From: CAG-791 sp963650385
Lineage (GTDB): Bacteria > Bacillota > Clostridia > Lachnospirales > Lachnospiraceae
Length of the DNA stretch: 64,000 nucleotides
Assembly: GCA_963650385.1 (NCBI GenBank)
Contig: CAVJLL010000003.1
Coordinates: forward strand, 27,653 to 91,652
Direction: 5' to 3'
The notes under the pieces were generated by a model. That model was not told where the DNA came from. It searched no databases and saw only the letters and a program-made list of their open reading frames with translations. This document shows, piece by piece, positions 8,057-17,348 of the stretch. Positions within the stretch are counted from its first letter, which is position 1; the number at the start of each line of letters is the position of its first letter. The position numbers were made by a program, and so were the translations under genes.

Positions 8057-9259
8057 ATGGAGAAACTCAGAAGACACGACAAACGCAAGCTTGAATCCAT
8101 TCCGGTTGGTTCTCTCGGACTGGTTCCGGTATCAGGGTGTGAGGAAATCGGAAAGGAAATTGATTATTTTCTTACCCAGTGGCGCGCGGAAAGAGAAAGC
8201 GAGCACAAGGACAGCCTTGCATTTAACGGCTATCAGCGTCCGACCTACATCGTAAATGTGGACCTCCCCCGCTTCGGTACCGGCGAGGGCAAGGGTGTCA
8301 TGAAGCAGTCGGTTCGCGGCATGGATCTCTATCTTCTGGTGGATGTCGTAAACTACAGCAAAACATACCGCATGTTCGGCGAGATCAACCACATGTCTCC
8401 GGACGATCATTACGCAAATCTCAAGCGCACCATTGCTGCAATCGGCGGCAAGGCAAGGCGCATCACCGTTATCATGCCGTATCTGTATGAAGGACGTCAG
8501 CACAAGCGCACCATGCGGGAATCTCTTGACTGCGCGCTGGCCCTTCAGGAGCTGGTTAACATGGGCGTGGACAATATCATCACCTTTGATGCCCACGATC
8601 CCCGCGTTCAGAATGCAATCCCCCTGTCCGGCTTTGACACGGTTCAGCCGGCATATCAGTTCATCAAGGGACTCCTCCGCCACGTAGAGGGCCTCCAGAT
8701 TGACGCACAGCACATGATGGTTATCAGCCCGGACGAGGGCGGCATGAAGCGTGCCGTATACACGGCAAATGTGCTCGGCCTCGATATGGGTATGTTCTAT
8801 AAGCGCCGTGACTATACGCAGGTCGTTGACGGCAGCAATCCCATTCTCGCGCACGAGTTCCTCGGCTCCTCCGTGGAGGGAAAGGATATGATCATCATTG
8901 ATGATATGATTTCCTCCGGAGACAGCGTTCTCGAGGTAGCACGCGGGCTGAAGCAGCGCAAGGCCGGACGCATTTTTGTCTTTGCAACCTTCGGTCTGTT
9001 CACCGGCGGCCTCGAGAAGTTCGACCAGGCCCATGAGAGCGGACTGATTGACCGCATTCTCACCACGAACCTGATCTACCAGCCACAGGAGCTCCTGGAT
9101 CGTCCCTGGTACATCAGCTGCAATATGAGCAAGTACATTGCTTACATCATTGATACGCTGAACCATGACAGCTCCATCGCCGATCTGCTGGATCCGTCTG
9201 CCAGAATTCAGAATCTGGTGGCCCGCTACCAGGAGGGCGGCCTGCACACCATTGAGTGA
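8057..9259 (+). CDS. prs: Ribose-phosphate pyrophosphokinase, long form
   Basis: 400 residues from ATG 8057 (AGAAAGGG five bases upstream). An ATG at 8018 is possible but has its GGAGGA 18 bases away. The enzyme makes PRPP from ribose-5-phosphate and ATP for nucleotide, His and Trp synthesis. Signatures are NHMSPDDHYANLKR, FDAHDPRVQNAIPLSGFDT, VISPDEGG and the PRPP loop MIIIDDMISSGDSVLEVARG. It is longer than the ~315-residue classical enzyme, with ~70 extra N-terminal residues and a modified flexible loop. This resembles the long Prs form I associate with Clostridia. It ends at a strong bidirectional terminator. Confidence 0.9.
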   Translation: MEKLRRHDKRKLESIPVGSLGLVPVSGCEEIGKEIDYFLTQWRAERESEHKDSLAFNGYQRPTYIVNVDLPRFGTGEGKGVMKQSVRGMDLYLLVDVVNYSKTYRMFGEINHMSPDDHYANLKRTIAAIGGKARRITVIMPYLYEGRQHKRTMRESLDCALALQELVNMGVDNIITFDAHDPRVQNAIPLSGFDTVQPAYQFIKGLLRHVEGLQIDAQHMMVISPDEGGMKRAVYTANVLGLDMGMFYKRRDYTQVVDGSNPILAHEFLGSSVEGKDMIIIDDMISSGDSVLEVARGLKQRKAGRIFVFATFGLFTGGLEKFDQAHESGLIDRILTTNLIYQPQELLDRPWYISCNMSKYIAYIIDTLNHDSSIADLLDPSARIQNLVARYQEGGLHTIE

Positions 9260-9281
9260 CCGCGGCATACATTTCGTCTTT

Positions 9282-9321
9282 AAAAAAGGGAAACGCTGAC
9301 AAAGTCAGCGTTTCCCTTTTT
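9282..9321. terminator. Bidirectional terminator between prs and the ATP-synthase-linked operon
   Basis: A perfect 13-bp stem, GGGAAACGCTGAC (9288-9300) with GTCAGCGTTTCCC (9304-9316), and a 3-base loop, flanked by A6 on the left and T5 on the right. It can therefore serve both prs (plus) and the 871-residue gene (minus). Confidence 0.93.
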
Positions 9322-9347
9322 CCTGTCATAGGCAACATTCTTCCCGG

Positions 9348-11963
9348 TTACCGGTAACTGACGAACTGATTTCCCGCGTTCTCGAATAGTTCTCTGGCAG
9401 CGGATCTTCCGAGAAGATGTACACTCCCTGCCGCCGGATCGTACACTTCTATATTCTCCGGTCCGTATCCGATGATCAGCACATCTGCCCCATTTGCCTC
9501 TGCCGCATAGACTGGGCACCCCTGTTCCACATAGTACAGCACCTCCTCCATCGTGCACGATGTCAGATCCAGGACATTTGCATCCTGCAGCCGATCGGAA
9601 AGAATCTCCAGCACAGACTTTCCCTGGGCCAGAAGCTCGGATGCGTCATCCTGATAGGTTTCTGCCGCAGCATAGGCGAGCATCGCCTGCAGACAGGCAG
9701 TTCTCGGATTCTCCGCCGAAGTTCCGCTCTCCATGGTTGTCAAGGCATCAATTTCCGCGCGCTGATCGGTCGTATTTTTCCAGATGTACTGACCGCTCTT
9801 ATCGACAACAACGCCGGTTCGCTCCTGATCCGCCAGTTCAATCGCTGTACTGATTCTGTCCGTCGAGCCCAGATATTCCTTGCAGCTGTATATGTAATAG
9901 TCCGTTGTCTGCCCGGAAGACTCTGCCGAATCTGCATCCTGCGTGCTCTGCCCGGTCTGCGCACTGCCTCTGGGCGAAAGCTCTCTTGATCCTTCATACA
10001 GAATTTCCTGCGGTCGCATATACTGACAATCGGACCAGTCTGTCACACTTAGGCTAAGCTGCTTCAGCGTTCCGTATCCGGAGACAGACACATTCTGCAC
10101 GAGGGACGATGTGCTCGAAGCATCCGCGCTGGTGATGGTATCCGCATCAGCCGACACATACGCCAGCTGTGATGCATCGCCGGAGGTATTCTTCTGTACT
10201 CTGTCCAGTACCAGCTGATTGTCACGCACCTCACATCCTGTCACATAATAGCCGTCCTGGTGATAATCCTCCAGGACATTCAGCTCCTGATCCACGATGT
10301 ACACGTGATCCATGAGCGTCACCCTGGTTCCGAGCGCGCCCTGCAGCTCATCCTGCGGACTTGCCGTTCCGTACACGAGATCCTGTCCGAGGAACCCGAG
10401 CGGGACCGCATATTTGCCGACCTGCGGCTCCACGATAGTTTTATTCAGGCCGTTCAGATTCACCAGAACAATCCGTCCTGTGGCTTCTCCCTGATCCTCC
10501 TCCGCATATGCGGCCAGAACGCCGTTTTCTGCAATTACGGCCGACTTCTCCGCGAGGTTTCCCTCTACAAGCCGAAGACTGCAGGCATTCACATCAATTT
10601 CATACAGTGCATTGTCCAGAATCAGATACAGCTTCCCGGTTTCCACATCATAATGCGAAATCTGGTCGATGCGGTCCTTTAAGCGTTCCCAGGAACCGCT
10701 ATAGGGCACGAACACCTTCTCCTCCATCGTGTGGTATTCCCCGCTGTAATGGTAGAACGAGACTCCTATTTTGCCCTCGTGCCGCCCGCTGTTCATATAT
10801 CCATAGACTAAGAAGTCGGTGCTCCCGTCCTCTTCCACATGAAGGATCCGGATATCATGCTCCGCGTGCGTTTCGCGTTCCCCGGTATCTCCGGCCTCAT
10901 CAAAGCCGAATATATAAATCAGCTGATTCTCCGACTGAGAGTATTCATACAGCCGGCTGTCCTGAACAAACACGGTAACTGTCCGCTGTGCATTGCGCAT
11001 CGTCTGTATCTGCGACGAGGTTATGCCGATCGTTAATCCGCCGGATGTCCCATATGGGTGCTGCGGGTCGAAATCCTGCGACATCGTGCGCTCATAATCC
11101 ATCAGATAAAAGCGGTCCGTCCCCTTTCGCAGCTCATAGAATTCCTCGCACCGAAACAGAAGCGTCTGACTCGGTTCTCCGTTCTGTGCAGGGGCAGATA
11201 CATAATACGTTCCGCGGATCCCAAAGGTTTCCCCTTCTCTGTCTGTAATGGAATAAACCGGTGTTGTGACCTCTGTTGGATTCAGATCCCCCCAGGTCAC
11301 GGCATCTGCACTGTTGTACAATGTGACGCTGGCCAGTGAGCTGTTGGATACATCATCGGAGGGCTCCAGATACGTCAGCAGATAATCCTCCGCCGTTTTA
11401 TCGAAGGTTTTATCATGAAAGGTACGTGCAAATGTCAGTGCTTCCTCTGCATCCCCGCAGTAATCATCCTCCTCTGCGTACGCAAACCTTGTGTAATACC
11501 GGATGTCCTGCGTCTGTTCTGTGGACAGCCGCAGAACCAGCATATATTCCGTGTCCGGCGAAATCAGGTTCTTGAAGGAGAGCTCTGCCGTACAGACCGA
11601 ATCCCCGCCGGCAGTCACCGTCACCGCTTCCTGTTCTATGAGACGATTCCCCGTAATATCCCGCACCTCCATGGACAGTGCCGAAACGGTCTGTCCGTAG
11701 GTTCGTATCTGAAGCCCTATGGTCCGATCCGAACGGATCGGCGTCAGAACGGTTCGCATCTGACCGGGATCCTGCTCCTGCGTCAGGCCGTACAGGGTAT
11801 TAAAAACAGTACTGCCGGTGTCCATTGATATGACCGGCAGTACTGCAGCTGACATTTCTGTTGTGGTCTGTGTGCTGGTGCCTGCGGCAAACACCTCCAT
11901 CAGCAGGAAGGAAACGCAGAACAAAGCTGCAGCATACAGAATTCGATAAATGGTATTACGCAT
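9348..11963 (-). CDS. Large exported protein of unknown function, C39-peptidase-like C-terminus
   Basis: 871 residues; not recognised as a named family. Residues ~8-27 form a hydrophobic segment (signal peptide or anchor), so most of the protein is predicted outside the membrane. The middle (~330-600) is rich in short beta strands with repeated blade-like patterns (VETGKLYLILDNALYEIDV, TGRIVLVNLNGL) suggesting a beta-propeller. The last ~120 residues resemble a C39-like cysteine peptidase fold: TACLQAMLAYAA, then QGCPVYAAEANGADVLIIGY, then EVYDPAAG. The His expected before the last strand appears to be Asp, so it may be inactive. It starts 2 bases after the atpC stop with no clear ribosome binding site, so it is probably coupled to the ATP synthase operon. 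Confidence 0.75.
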   Translation of the reverse strand: MRNTIYRILYAAALFCVSFLLMEVFAAGTSTQTTTEMSAAVLPVISMDTGSTVFNTLYGLTQEQDPGQMRTVLTPIRSDRTIGLQIRTYGQTVSALSMEVRDITGNRLIEQEAVTVTAGGDSVCTAELSFKNLISPDTEYMLVLRLSTEQTQDIRYYTRFAYAEEDDYCGDAEEALTFARTFHDKTFDKTAEDYLLTYLEPSDDVSNSSLASVTLYNSADAVTWGDLNPTEVTTPVYSITDREGETFGIRGTYYVSAPAQNGEPSQTLLFRCEEFYELRKGTDRFYLMDYERTMSQDFDPQHPYGTSGGLTIGITSSQIQTMRNAQRTVTVFVQDSRLYEYSQSENQLIYIFGFDEAGDTGERETHAEHDIRILHVEEDGSTDFLVYGYMNSGRHEGKIGVSFYHYSGEYHTMEEKVFVPYSGSWERLKDRIDQISHYDVETGKLYLILDNALYEIDVNACSLRLVEGNLAEKSAVIAENGVLAAYAEEDQGEATGRIVLVNLNGLNKTIVEPQVGKYAVPLGFLGQDLVYGTASPQDELQGALGTRVTLMDHVYIVDQELNVLEDYHQDGYYVTGCEVRDNQLVLDRVQKNTSGDASQLAYVSADADTITSADASSTSSLVQNVSVSGYGTLKQLSLSVTDWSDCQYMRPQEILYEGSRELSPRGSAQTGQSTQDADSAESSGQTTDYYIYSCKEYLGSTDRISTAIELADQERTGVVVDKSGQYIWKNTTDQRAEIDALTTMESGTSAENPRTACLQAMLAYAAAETYQDDASELLAQGKSVLEILSDRLQDANVLDLTSCTMEEVLYYVEQGCPVYAAEANGADVLIIGYGPENIEVYDPAAGSVHLLGRSAARELFENAGNQFVSYR

Positions 11964-11965
11964 AT

Positions 11966-12370
11966 TTACTTGTGAGCCGTACTCAAACGAACCAGAGCGC
12001 GGCAGAGCTTGGCCTGCGCACGGGCACGCTCCATCTGGGAGAGCCTCTCATCCTGAAGCCTTTGCTGGGCGCGTTCCCTGGCCCTTTGTGCTCGGTCTAC
12101 ATCAATCTCTTCCTCCCACTCCCAGGTCGTAGGCAGCACGCGGCACACGCCGTTCATAACCGACAGCATACCGCCGATGCAGGCTGCGGAACGTTTGGCG
12201 GAATCCTCCAGCGTAATCTCTGCCGTACCCATGCCGATCGCCGTACAGTAATTGGTATGACCGGCCAGAATCGCCACGTCTCCGCCTATGGTACGCAGGC
12301 GAATCCGCTGCACTTCTCCGCTGTATTCCAGGCCGTCCAGTGAAACGACCTGTATCTGGAAGGTTGACAT
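11966..12370 (-). CDS. atpC: ATP synthase F1 epsilon subunit
   Basis: 134 residues, the usual length. It is the central-stalk subunit that couples and inhibits F1. It begins MSTFQIQVVSLDGLEYSGEV and contains GGDVAILAGHTNYCTAIG, equivalent to the conserved GdiGILpgHaP region, then the N-terminal beta-sandwich. The C-terminal two helices (EEEIDVDRAQRARERAQQRL, RAQAKLCRALVRL) are present. It lies 14 bases after atpD. It is normally the last atp gene, but here an unrelated large exported protein starts 2 bases later. Confidence 0.96.
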   Translation of the reverse strand: MSTFQIQVVSLDGLEYSGEVQRIRLRTIGGDVAILAGHTNYCTAIGMGTAEITLEDSAKRSAACIGGMLSVMNGVCRVLPTTWEWEEEIDVDRAQRARERAQQRLQDERLSQMERARAQAKLCRALVRLSTAHK

Positions 12371-12384
12371 AGTTGATCCTTTCT

Positions 12385-13788
12385 CTAATGTGCGGTGTCC
12401 TTCTCTGCCTTCCGGAACACATCATCAATGGTTCCTGCCATCAGGAATGCACTCTCCGGAAGATCATCGCATTCACCGTCGAGTATCATCTTAAACCCGC
12501 GGATCGTTTCTTTCAACGGCACATAGGTTCCAGGGATACCGGTGAACTGTTCTGCAACCGAGAAGCTCTGTGACAGGAAGTTCTGAATCTTGCGTGCGCG
12601 GTACACGGCATTTTTATCATCGTCCGACAGCTCGTCCATACCCATAATCGCGATGATATCCTGAAGCTCACGATACCGCTGCAGCACCATCTGCACGCCT
12701 CTTGCCACGTCGTAGTGCTCCTGACCGACAATCTCAGGAGAAAGAATGCGGCTGGTGGAATCCAGCGGGTCAACCGCAGGATAAATACCGCGGCTGGCAA
12801 TGTCTCTGGACAATACCGTGGTTGCATCCAGATGCGTAAACGTTGTTGCCGGTGCCGGGTCCGTCAGGTCATCCGCCGGCACATATACAGCCTGCACCGA
12901 AGTAATAGATCCCTTTTTGGTGGAGGTGATGCGCTCCTGCAGCGCTCCCATTTCCGTTGCCAGCGTCGGCTGATAGCCTACTGCCGAAGGCATGCGTCCC
13001 AGAAGCGCGGAAACCTCCGAGCCTGCCTGTGTAAAACGGAAGATATTGTCAATGAACAGAAGCACATCCTGATTCTTAACATCACGGAAATACTCTGCCA
13101 TCGTAAGGCCCGATAAGCCCACGCGCATTCTGGCTCCCGGCGGCTCATTCATCTGTCCGTATACCAGTGCCGTCTTATCCAGAACACCGGATTCCTTCAT
13201 CTCTCCGTACAGGTCATTTCCCTCACGGGTACGCTCACCTACGCCGGTAAAGACTGAAATGCCGCCGTGTGCCGTTGCCACATTGTGGATCAGCTCCATG
13301 ATCAGAACCGTCTTTCCAACGCCGGCTCCGCCGAACAGACCGATCTTGCCGCCCTTTGCATAGGGGCAGATCAGATCTACAACCTTGATTCCGGTTTCAA
13401 AAATCTCCTGTGCCGGAACCTGTTCCTCAAAGCTGGGTGCCTGACGGTGAATCGACCATTTCTCCTTGGTCTGCGGTGCCGGCTGATTGTCCACCGGCTC
13501 TCCCAGCAGATTAAATACACGGCCCAGGCATTCCTCGCCGACAGGAACAGAAATCGGCGCGCCGGTATCAACCGCCTCTGCACCTCTTGCCAGTCCGTCC
13601 GTTGAGCTCATGGCAATGCAACGAACCACTTCATCGCCAATCTGCTGTGCCACCTCAGCCACCAGTCTGCGGCCGCCGATTGTCAGCTCAATTGCATTGT
13701 TCAGCTCCGGAAGCTCACCCTCTGCAAACCGGATATCCAGAACAGGTCCCGTAACCTGTATCACCTTTCCTGTGTGCTGCTTGCTCAT
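12385..13788 (-). CDS. atpD: ATP synthase F1 beta subunit
   Basis: 467 residues from ATG 13788, with GAAAGGA about 10 bases upstream; an upstream in-frame start at 13812 would add eight residues lacking family similarity. This is the catalytic subunit. The Walker A motif is GLFGGAGVGKTVLIMELIHN, Walker B is DVLLFIDNIFRFTQAGSE, and the catalytic Glu lies in GVGERTREGNDLY. The adenine-site region ALVYGQMNEPPGARMRVGLS is intact. The C-terminal helical domain contains MDELSDDDKNAVYRARKIQ. It lies between atpG and atpC in the standard order. Confidence 0.98.
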   Translation of the reverse strand: MSKQHTGKVIQVTGPVLDIRFAEGELPELNNAIELTIGGRRLVAEVAQQIGDEVVRCIAMSSTDGLARGAEAVDTGAPISVPVGEECLGRVFNLLGEPVDNQPAPQTKEKWSIHRQAPSFEEQVPAQEIFETGIKVVDLICPYAKGGKIGLFGGAGVGKTVLIMELIHNVATAHGGISVFTGVGERTREGNDLYGEMKESGVLDKTALVYGQMNEPPGARMRVGLSGLTMAEYFRDVKNQDVLLFIDNIFRFTQAGSEVSALLGRMPSAVGYQPTLATEMGALQERITSTKKGSITSVQAVYVPADDLTDPAPATTFTHLDATTVLSRDIASRGIYPAVDPLDSTSRILSPEIVGQEHYDVARGVQMVLQRYRELQDIIAIMGMDELSDDDKNAVYRARKIQNFLSQSFSVAEQFTGIPGTYVPLKETIRGFKMILDGECDDLPESAFLMAGTIDDVFRKAEKDTAH

Positions 13789-13827
13789 TTGCTGCTTTCC
13801 TTTCTCGCGCAAGGGGATGGATTTCGA

Positions 13828-14709
13828 TCACCCTGCATCCTCTGCACCCGCCACAATCTCTGTGATCTCCTGCGTGATGCTCGCCTGTCTGGCGCGGTTG
13901 TAGTTCAGACTGAGTGTATCGATCATCTCCTCTGCATTGTCCGTTGCAGCCTCCATTGCCATTCTGCGCGCCGCATACTCGCTGGCCACGGAGAGATTCA
14001 CACTCGTATGCAGGATTCCTGCCAGATAATCCGGAACAATCGAATCAAACACGGTCTCCGAATCCGGTTCGTACAGAATCAGATTTCTTGCCTTTTGGTC
14101 CTTCTTTTCACCGGGATCGTCACCGGCAGATGCAGCCAGATCCGACAGCGGGAATATGGCCGTCGCTTCCGGCGTCTGTGTCATCATGGAAACAAAGCGG
14201 GTAAAGCAAAGGCTTACATGCCCAAAGCTCCCCTTTTTGTATTCCTCACACACAAGCCTTGCAATCTCAAAGCAGTCAGAAGGCCCGATTGAAGCTGCTT
14301 CCGCAAAAGCTTCCGTCAGCACTGGAATCCCCTTGTGGCGAAAATAGTCCAGTGCCTTTTGTCCGATGGGCAGGACCTCATAATCCTTTCCTGCAGATTC
14401 TTCCTCGATTTTCTTAAAGAGGTTGGCATTGTAGCCGCCTGCCAGTCCGCGGTCACCTGCAATGACAATATACAGATACCGGGAGTTTCGTCCGGCCTTT
14501 GTATAGCATGAACGGAACTCTGTGTTCCCGGCTGCAATCTCTGTCAATGTCCGATGAAGCGTTTCATAATACGGTCTGCTCTGCTCTGCCTTTTCCTTTG
14601 CCCTCCGAAGCTTGGATGCAGCCACCAGCTGCATGGCCTTGGTGATCTGCATGGTGTTCTGAACACTCTTGATCCGGAGCTTCACTGCCTTCATATTCGC
14701 AGCAGCCAT
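13828..14709 (-). CDS. atpG: ATP synthase F1 gamma subunit
   Basis: 293 residues. This is the rotor shaft inside the F1 hexamer. The N-terminal helix (LRIKSVQNTMQITKAMQLVA) and the C-terminal helix (SLNYNRARQASITQEITEIV) are the conserved coiled coil. GDRGLAGGYNANLFKK is the central Rossmann-like start. It lies 13 bases after atpA and 39 bases before the chosen atpD start. Confidence 0.97.
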   Translation of the reverse strand: MAAANMKAVKLRIKSVQNTMQITKAMQLVAASKLRRAKEKAEQSRPYYETLHRTLTEIAAGNTEFRSCYTKAGRNSRYLYIVIAGDRGLAGGYNANLFKKIEEESAGKDYEVLPIGQKALDYFRHKGIPVLTEAFAEAASIGPSDCFEIARLVCEEYKKGSFGHVSLCFTRFVSMMTQTPEATAIFPLSDLAASAGDDPGEKKDQKARNLILYEPDSETVFDSIVPDYLAGILHTSVNLSVASEYAARRMAMEAATDNAEEMIDTLSLNYNRARQASITQEITEIVAGAEDAG

Positions 14710-14722
14710 CGCTCTTTACCTG

Positions 14723-16243
14723 TTACCTTTCCGACAAAAAGCGGCTCGTATAAGACTCCAGTGCCTTCTTCAGATGCTCCTGTGTCTCATCCTCCAGCTT
14801 CCCTGTCTTTCGAATGGCATCCATCGCTGCCAGTCCGTCACTGTCCGACTCCAGGAAGCGGTACAGTCCCTGCTCATACTCAGCAACGGATTCCGCTGGA
14901 ACCTCGCTCAGGACATTCTGCGTCACGGCATACAGAATCGCCACCTGGTTCTCAACCGGAACCGGTGCGGAGTTTTTCTGTTTCAGTACCTCTACTATGC
15001 GGGCACCCTGATCCAGTCTGGATTTCGTATCCTTATCCAGATCCGAACCAAACTGTGCAAAGCTCTGCAGCTCACGGTACTGTGAATAAACCAGCTTCAG
15101 CGTGCCGGCGACCTTTTTCATAGCCTTGATCTGCGCATTTCCTCCGACGCGGGATACCGAAATACCCGGATTCACGGCAGGCATGATGCCGGAATGGAAC
15201 AGCTCCGTTTCCAGGAAGATCTGACCGTCGGTAATCGAAATGACGTTGGTGGGAATGTATGCCGACACATCCCCCGCCTGTGTCTCGATAATCGGAAGCG
15301 CCGTCAGCGAACCGCCGCCCTTTTCCTGTGAAAGCTTTGCCGCACGCTCCAGAAGTCTGGAATGCAGGTAGAATACATCGCCCGGATATGCCTCGCGTCC
15401 CGGCGGGCGCCGGATCAGAAGAGACAGTGCGCGGTATGCAACGGCATGCTTGGAAAGATCATCGTACACAATCAGCACATGCCTGCCCTTGTTCATGAAG
15501 TACTCACCCATAGCACAGCCTGCGTAAGGTGCAATGTACTGCAGAGGTGCCGGTTCCGATGCCGTCGCGGCAACCACGATGGAATAGTCCATCGCGCCGT
15601 TTCTGCGCAGCTGCTCCATGAGATTGGCCACTGTGGAGCGCTTCTGTCCGATTGCCACATAGATGCAGATTACATCCTTCCCCTTCTGGTTCAGGATCGT
15701 ATCCACTGCAATGGTCGTCTTGCCGGTCTGACGGTCTCCGATGATCAGCTCACGCTGTCCTCTTCCGATCGGAATCATCGAATCAATGGCCTTGATTCCT
15801 GTCTGCAGCGGTTCCTTTACCGGCTGACGGTCCAGAATACCGGGTGCCGGCGATTCCACCGGGCGATATTCCGACGCATCGATGGGGCCGGCGCCGTCAA
15901 TCGGCTGTCCGATCGCATTCACAACACGGCCGATCATGGCTTCTCCAACCGGAACCGACACAACACGTCCGGTTCTCTTGACTGTCTGCCCCTCCCGAAT
16001 TCCTGTATCCTCACCGAATAACACCGCAGAAACGCTGGTTTCCTCCAGATTCTGCGCCATTCCAAGGGTCCCGTTCTCAAATTCCAGAAGCTCACCGGAC
16101 ACACAGTTCACAAGGCCGCTGACTCTGGAAATGCCATCACCCACCGTAAGAACCGTTCCCGTTTCATTCTGGATGATCGCGTTCTGGTAATACTTGATCT
16201 GGCTGCGGATTACCTCGGAAATTTTTTCTGGTTTTAATTCCAT
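14723..16243 (-). CDS. atpA: ATP synthase F1 alpha subunit
   Basis: 506 residues from ATG 16243 (AAGGA upstream); a GTG at 16252 is an alternative. This is the non-catalytic nucleotide-binding subunit of the F1 hexamer. The P-loop is IIGDRQTGKTTIAVDTI. The family signature PAVNPGISVSRVGGNAQIKA is present, with VYDDLSKHAVAYRALSLLIR before it. The N-terminal beta barrel (TGTVLTVGDGISRVSGLVNC) is complete. It lies 43 bases after atpH. Confidence 0.98.
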   Translation of the reverse strand: MELKPEKISEVIRSQIKYYQNAIIQNETGTVLTVGDGISRVSGLVNCVSGELLEFENGTLGMAQNLEETSVSAVLFGEDTGIREGQTVKRTGRVVSVPVGEAMIGRVVNAIGQPIDGAGPIDASEYRPVESPAPGILDRQPVKEPLQTGIKAIDSMIPIGRGQRELIIGDRQTGKTTIAVDTILNQKGKDVICIYVAIGQKRSTVANLMEQLRRNGAMDYSIVVAATASEPAPLQYIAPYAGCAMGEYFMNKGRHVLIVYDDLSKHAVAYRALSLLIRRPPGREAYPGDVFYLHSRLLERAAKLSQEKGGGSLTALPIIETQAGDVSAYIPTNVISITDGQIFLETELFHSGIMPAVNPGISVSRVGGNAQIKAMKKVAGTLKLVYSQYRELQSFAQFGSDLDKDTKSRLDQGARIVEVLKQKNSAPVPVENQVAILYAVTQNVLSEVPAESVAEYEQGLYRFLESDSDGLAAMDAIRKTGKLEDETQEHLKKALESYTSRFLSER

Positions 16244-16286
16244 TCCAACCACATCCTTCTTGTCTCTGACTGCTGCAGTACGTTCG

Positions 16287-16826
16287 CTACAGCACGGTTT
16301 CTGTAAGCCTTCTTCGAAGGTCTGAGAGTCTGCCCTTCACCGTTCCGTCATACTGGCGGCCGTCCATCTCCACCAGAAGTCCTCCCAGAACGGACGGATC
16401 GACCTTCTGCTGCAGCAGAACCTTTTTCCCGCTTATGCTCTCAAGCTTCTCCTGCAGGAGCTCCAGCTGCCCCGGCTCCAGTGCTGCTGCACTGGTCACC
16501 TTTGCATCCGCAATCCCGTGATCTTTGCAGTACAGGCTTCGATACGTTCCTGCACAGGAATTGAACTCCCGCAGAATCCCCTTTTCTGTGAGGATCTTCA
16601 GGAAATTCAGCAGATACGGATGAAGTGCTTCGCCGAACGCCTGATCCAGAAGGCCAAGCCGCTCTTTCTTGGCAATCGACGGCTCCTGCAGCAAACGAAT
16701 ATAATCCTCGTTCTCCCGGAACAAACCCTGCACCGTTTCCAGCTGCTTCATGATCTCATCGGAAAGTGCTTCCGATGCAGCAAGGTCATACAGGCTTTTT
16801 CCGTACAGTGCGCCTGTTCCTGTCAT
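16287..16826 (-). CDS. atpH: ATP synthase F1 delta subunit
   Basis: 179 residues. This is the peripheral-stalk connector at the top of F1. The N-terminal helical domain is seen (ALYGKSLYDLAASEALSDEI), then a family-like C-terminal segment, LLQQKVDPSVLGGLLVEMDG. Its ATG overlaps the atpF stop as ATGA, so it is translationally coupled to subunit b. The sequence is divergent, as is usual for delta; position supports the call. Confidence 0.95.
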   Translation of the reverse strand: MTGTGALYGKSLYDLAASEALSDEIMKQLETVQGLFRENEDYIRLLQEPSIAKKERLGLLDQAFGEALHPYLLNFLKILTEKGILREFNSCAGTYRSLYCKDHGIADAKVTSAAALEPGQLELLQEKLESISGKKVLLQQKVDPSVLGGLLVEMDGRQYDGTVKGRLSDLRRRLTETVL

Positions 16827-17326
16827 GATGCCTCTCCTATATGATCCAGAAATTCATCGATCAGTCTGCGGTGATCCTCCTCATGAATTTCCTTCTCGAC
16901 CACTTTGCCGGCAATATCCATTGCCAGACCGCCGATTTCATCCTTGGCCTCATTGACTGCCTTTTTCTTCTCCTGTGCAATATCAGCCTCTGCCTTCGAG
17001 CGAATGCCCGCTGCCTGCTGCTGCGCATCCCGGATGGTCTGATCCGCCTTTGCCTGTGCCTCTTTCTGTGCATCCTGTATGATCCTGGCCGCCTCTGCCT
17101 TCGCATCCGACAGGCTTCCCTCATATGCAGCCTTAAGTCCGTCCGCTTCTGCTCTGGCAGCTCTTGCCTCGGTCAATTCCTTTTCCGACAGCTCTCTTCG
17201 CTTTTCCAGAATTCGGTTGATCGGCTTAAAGAGGAATTTCTTCACCAGCAGCATGGTCAGAAACAGGTTGATGATCGTTGCCACAAATGTCCAGGGGACA
17301 ATTGTAACAAGGCTTTGTGTCTCCAT
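16823..17326 (-). CDS. atpF: ATP synthase Fo b subunit
   Basis: 167 residues. This is the membrane-anchored peripheral stalk. One N-terminal transmembrane segment (IVPWTFVATIINLFLTMLLV) is followed by KKFLFKPINRILEKRRELSE and a long Ala/Glu/Lys-rich coiled coil. The ATG at 17326 has GGAGGA at a 6-base spacing, while the ATG at 17332 abuts that site, so 17326 was chosen. It ends in a 4-base overlap with atpH. Confidence 0.96.
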   Translation of the reverse strand: METQSLVTIVPWTFVATIINLFLTMLLVKKFLFKPINRILEKRRELSEKELTEARAARAEADGLKAAYEGSLSDAKAEAARIIQDAQKEAQAKADQTIRDAQQQAAGIRSKAEADIAQEKKKAVNEAKDEIGGLAMDIAGKVVEKEIHEEDHRRLIDEFLDHIGEAS

Positions 17327-17348
17327 ACCCATTCCTCCTGCCGGCAGA

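Noticed and set aside
8132..9268. 378-codon minus-strand frame opposite prs
   Set aside because: Antisense shadow; prs motifs are complete on the other strand.
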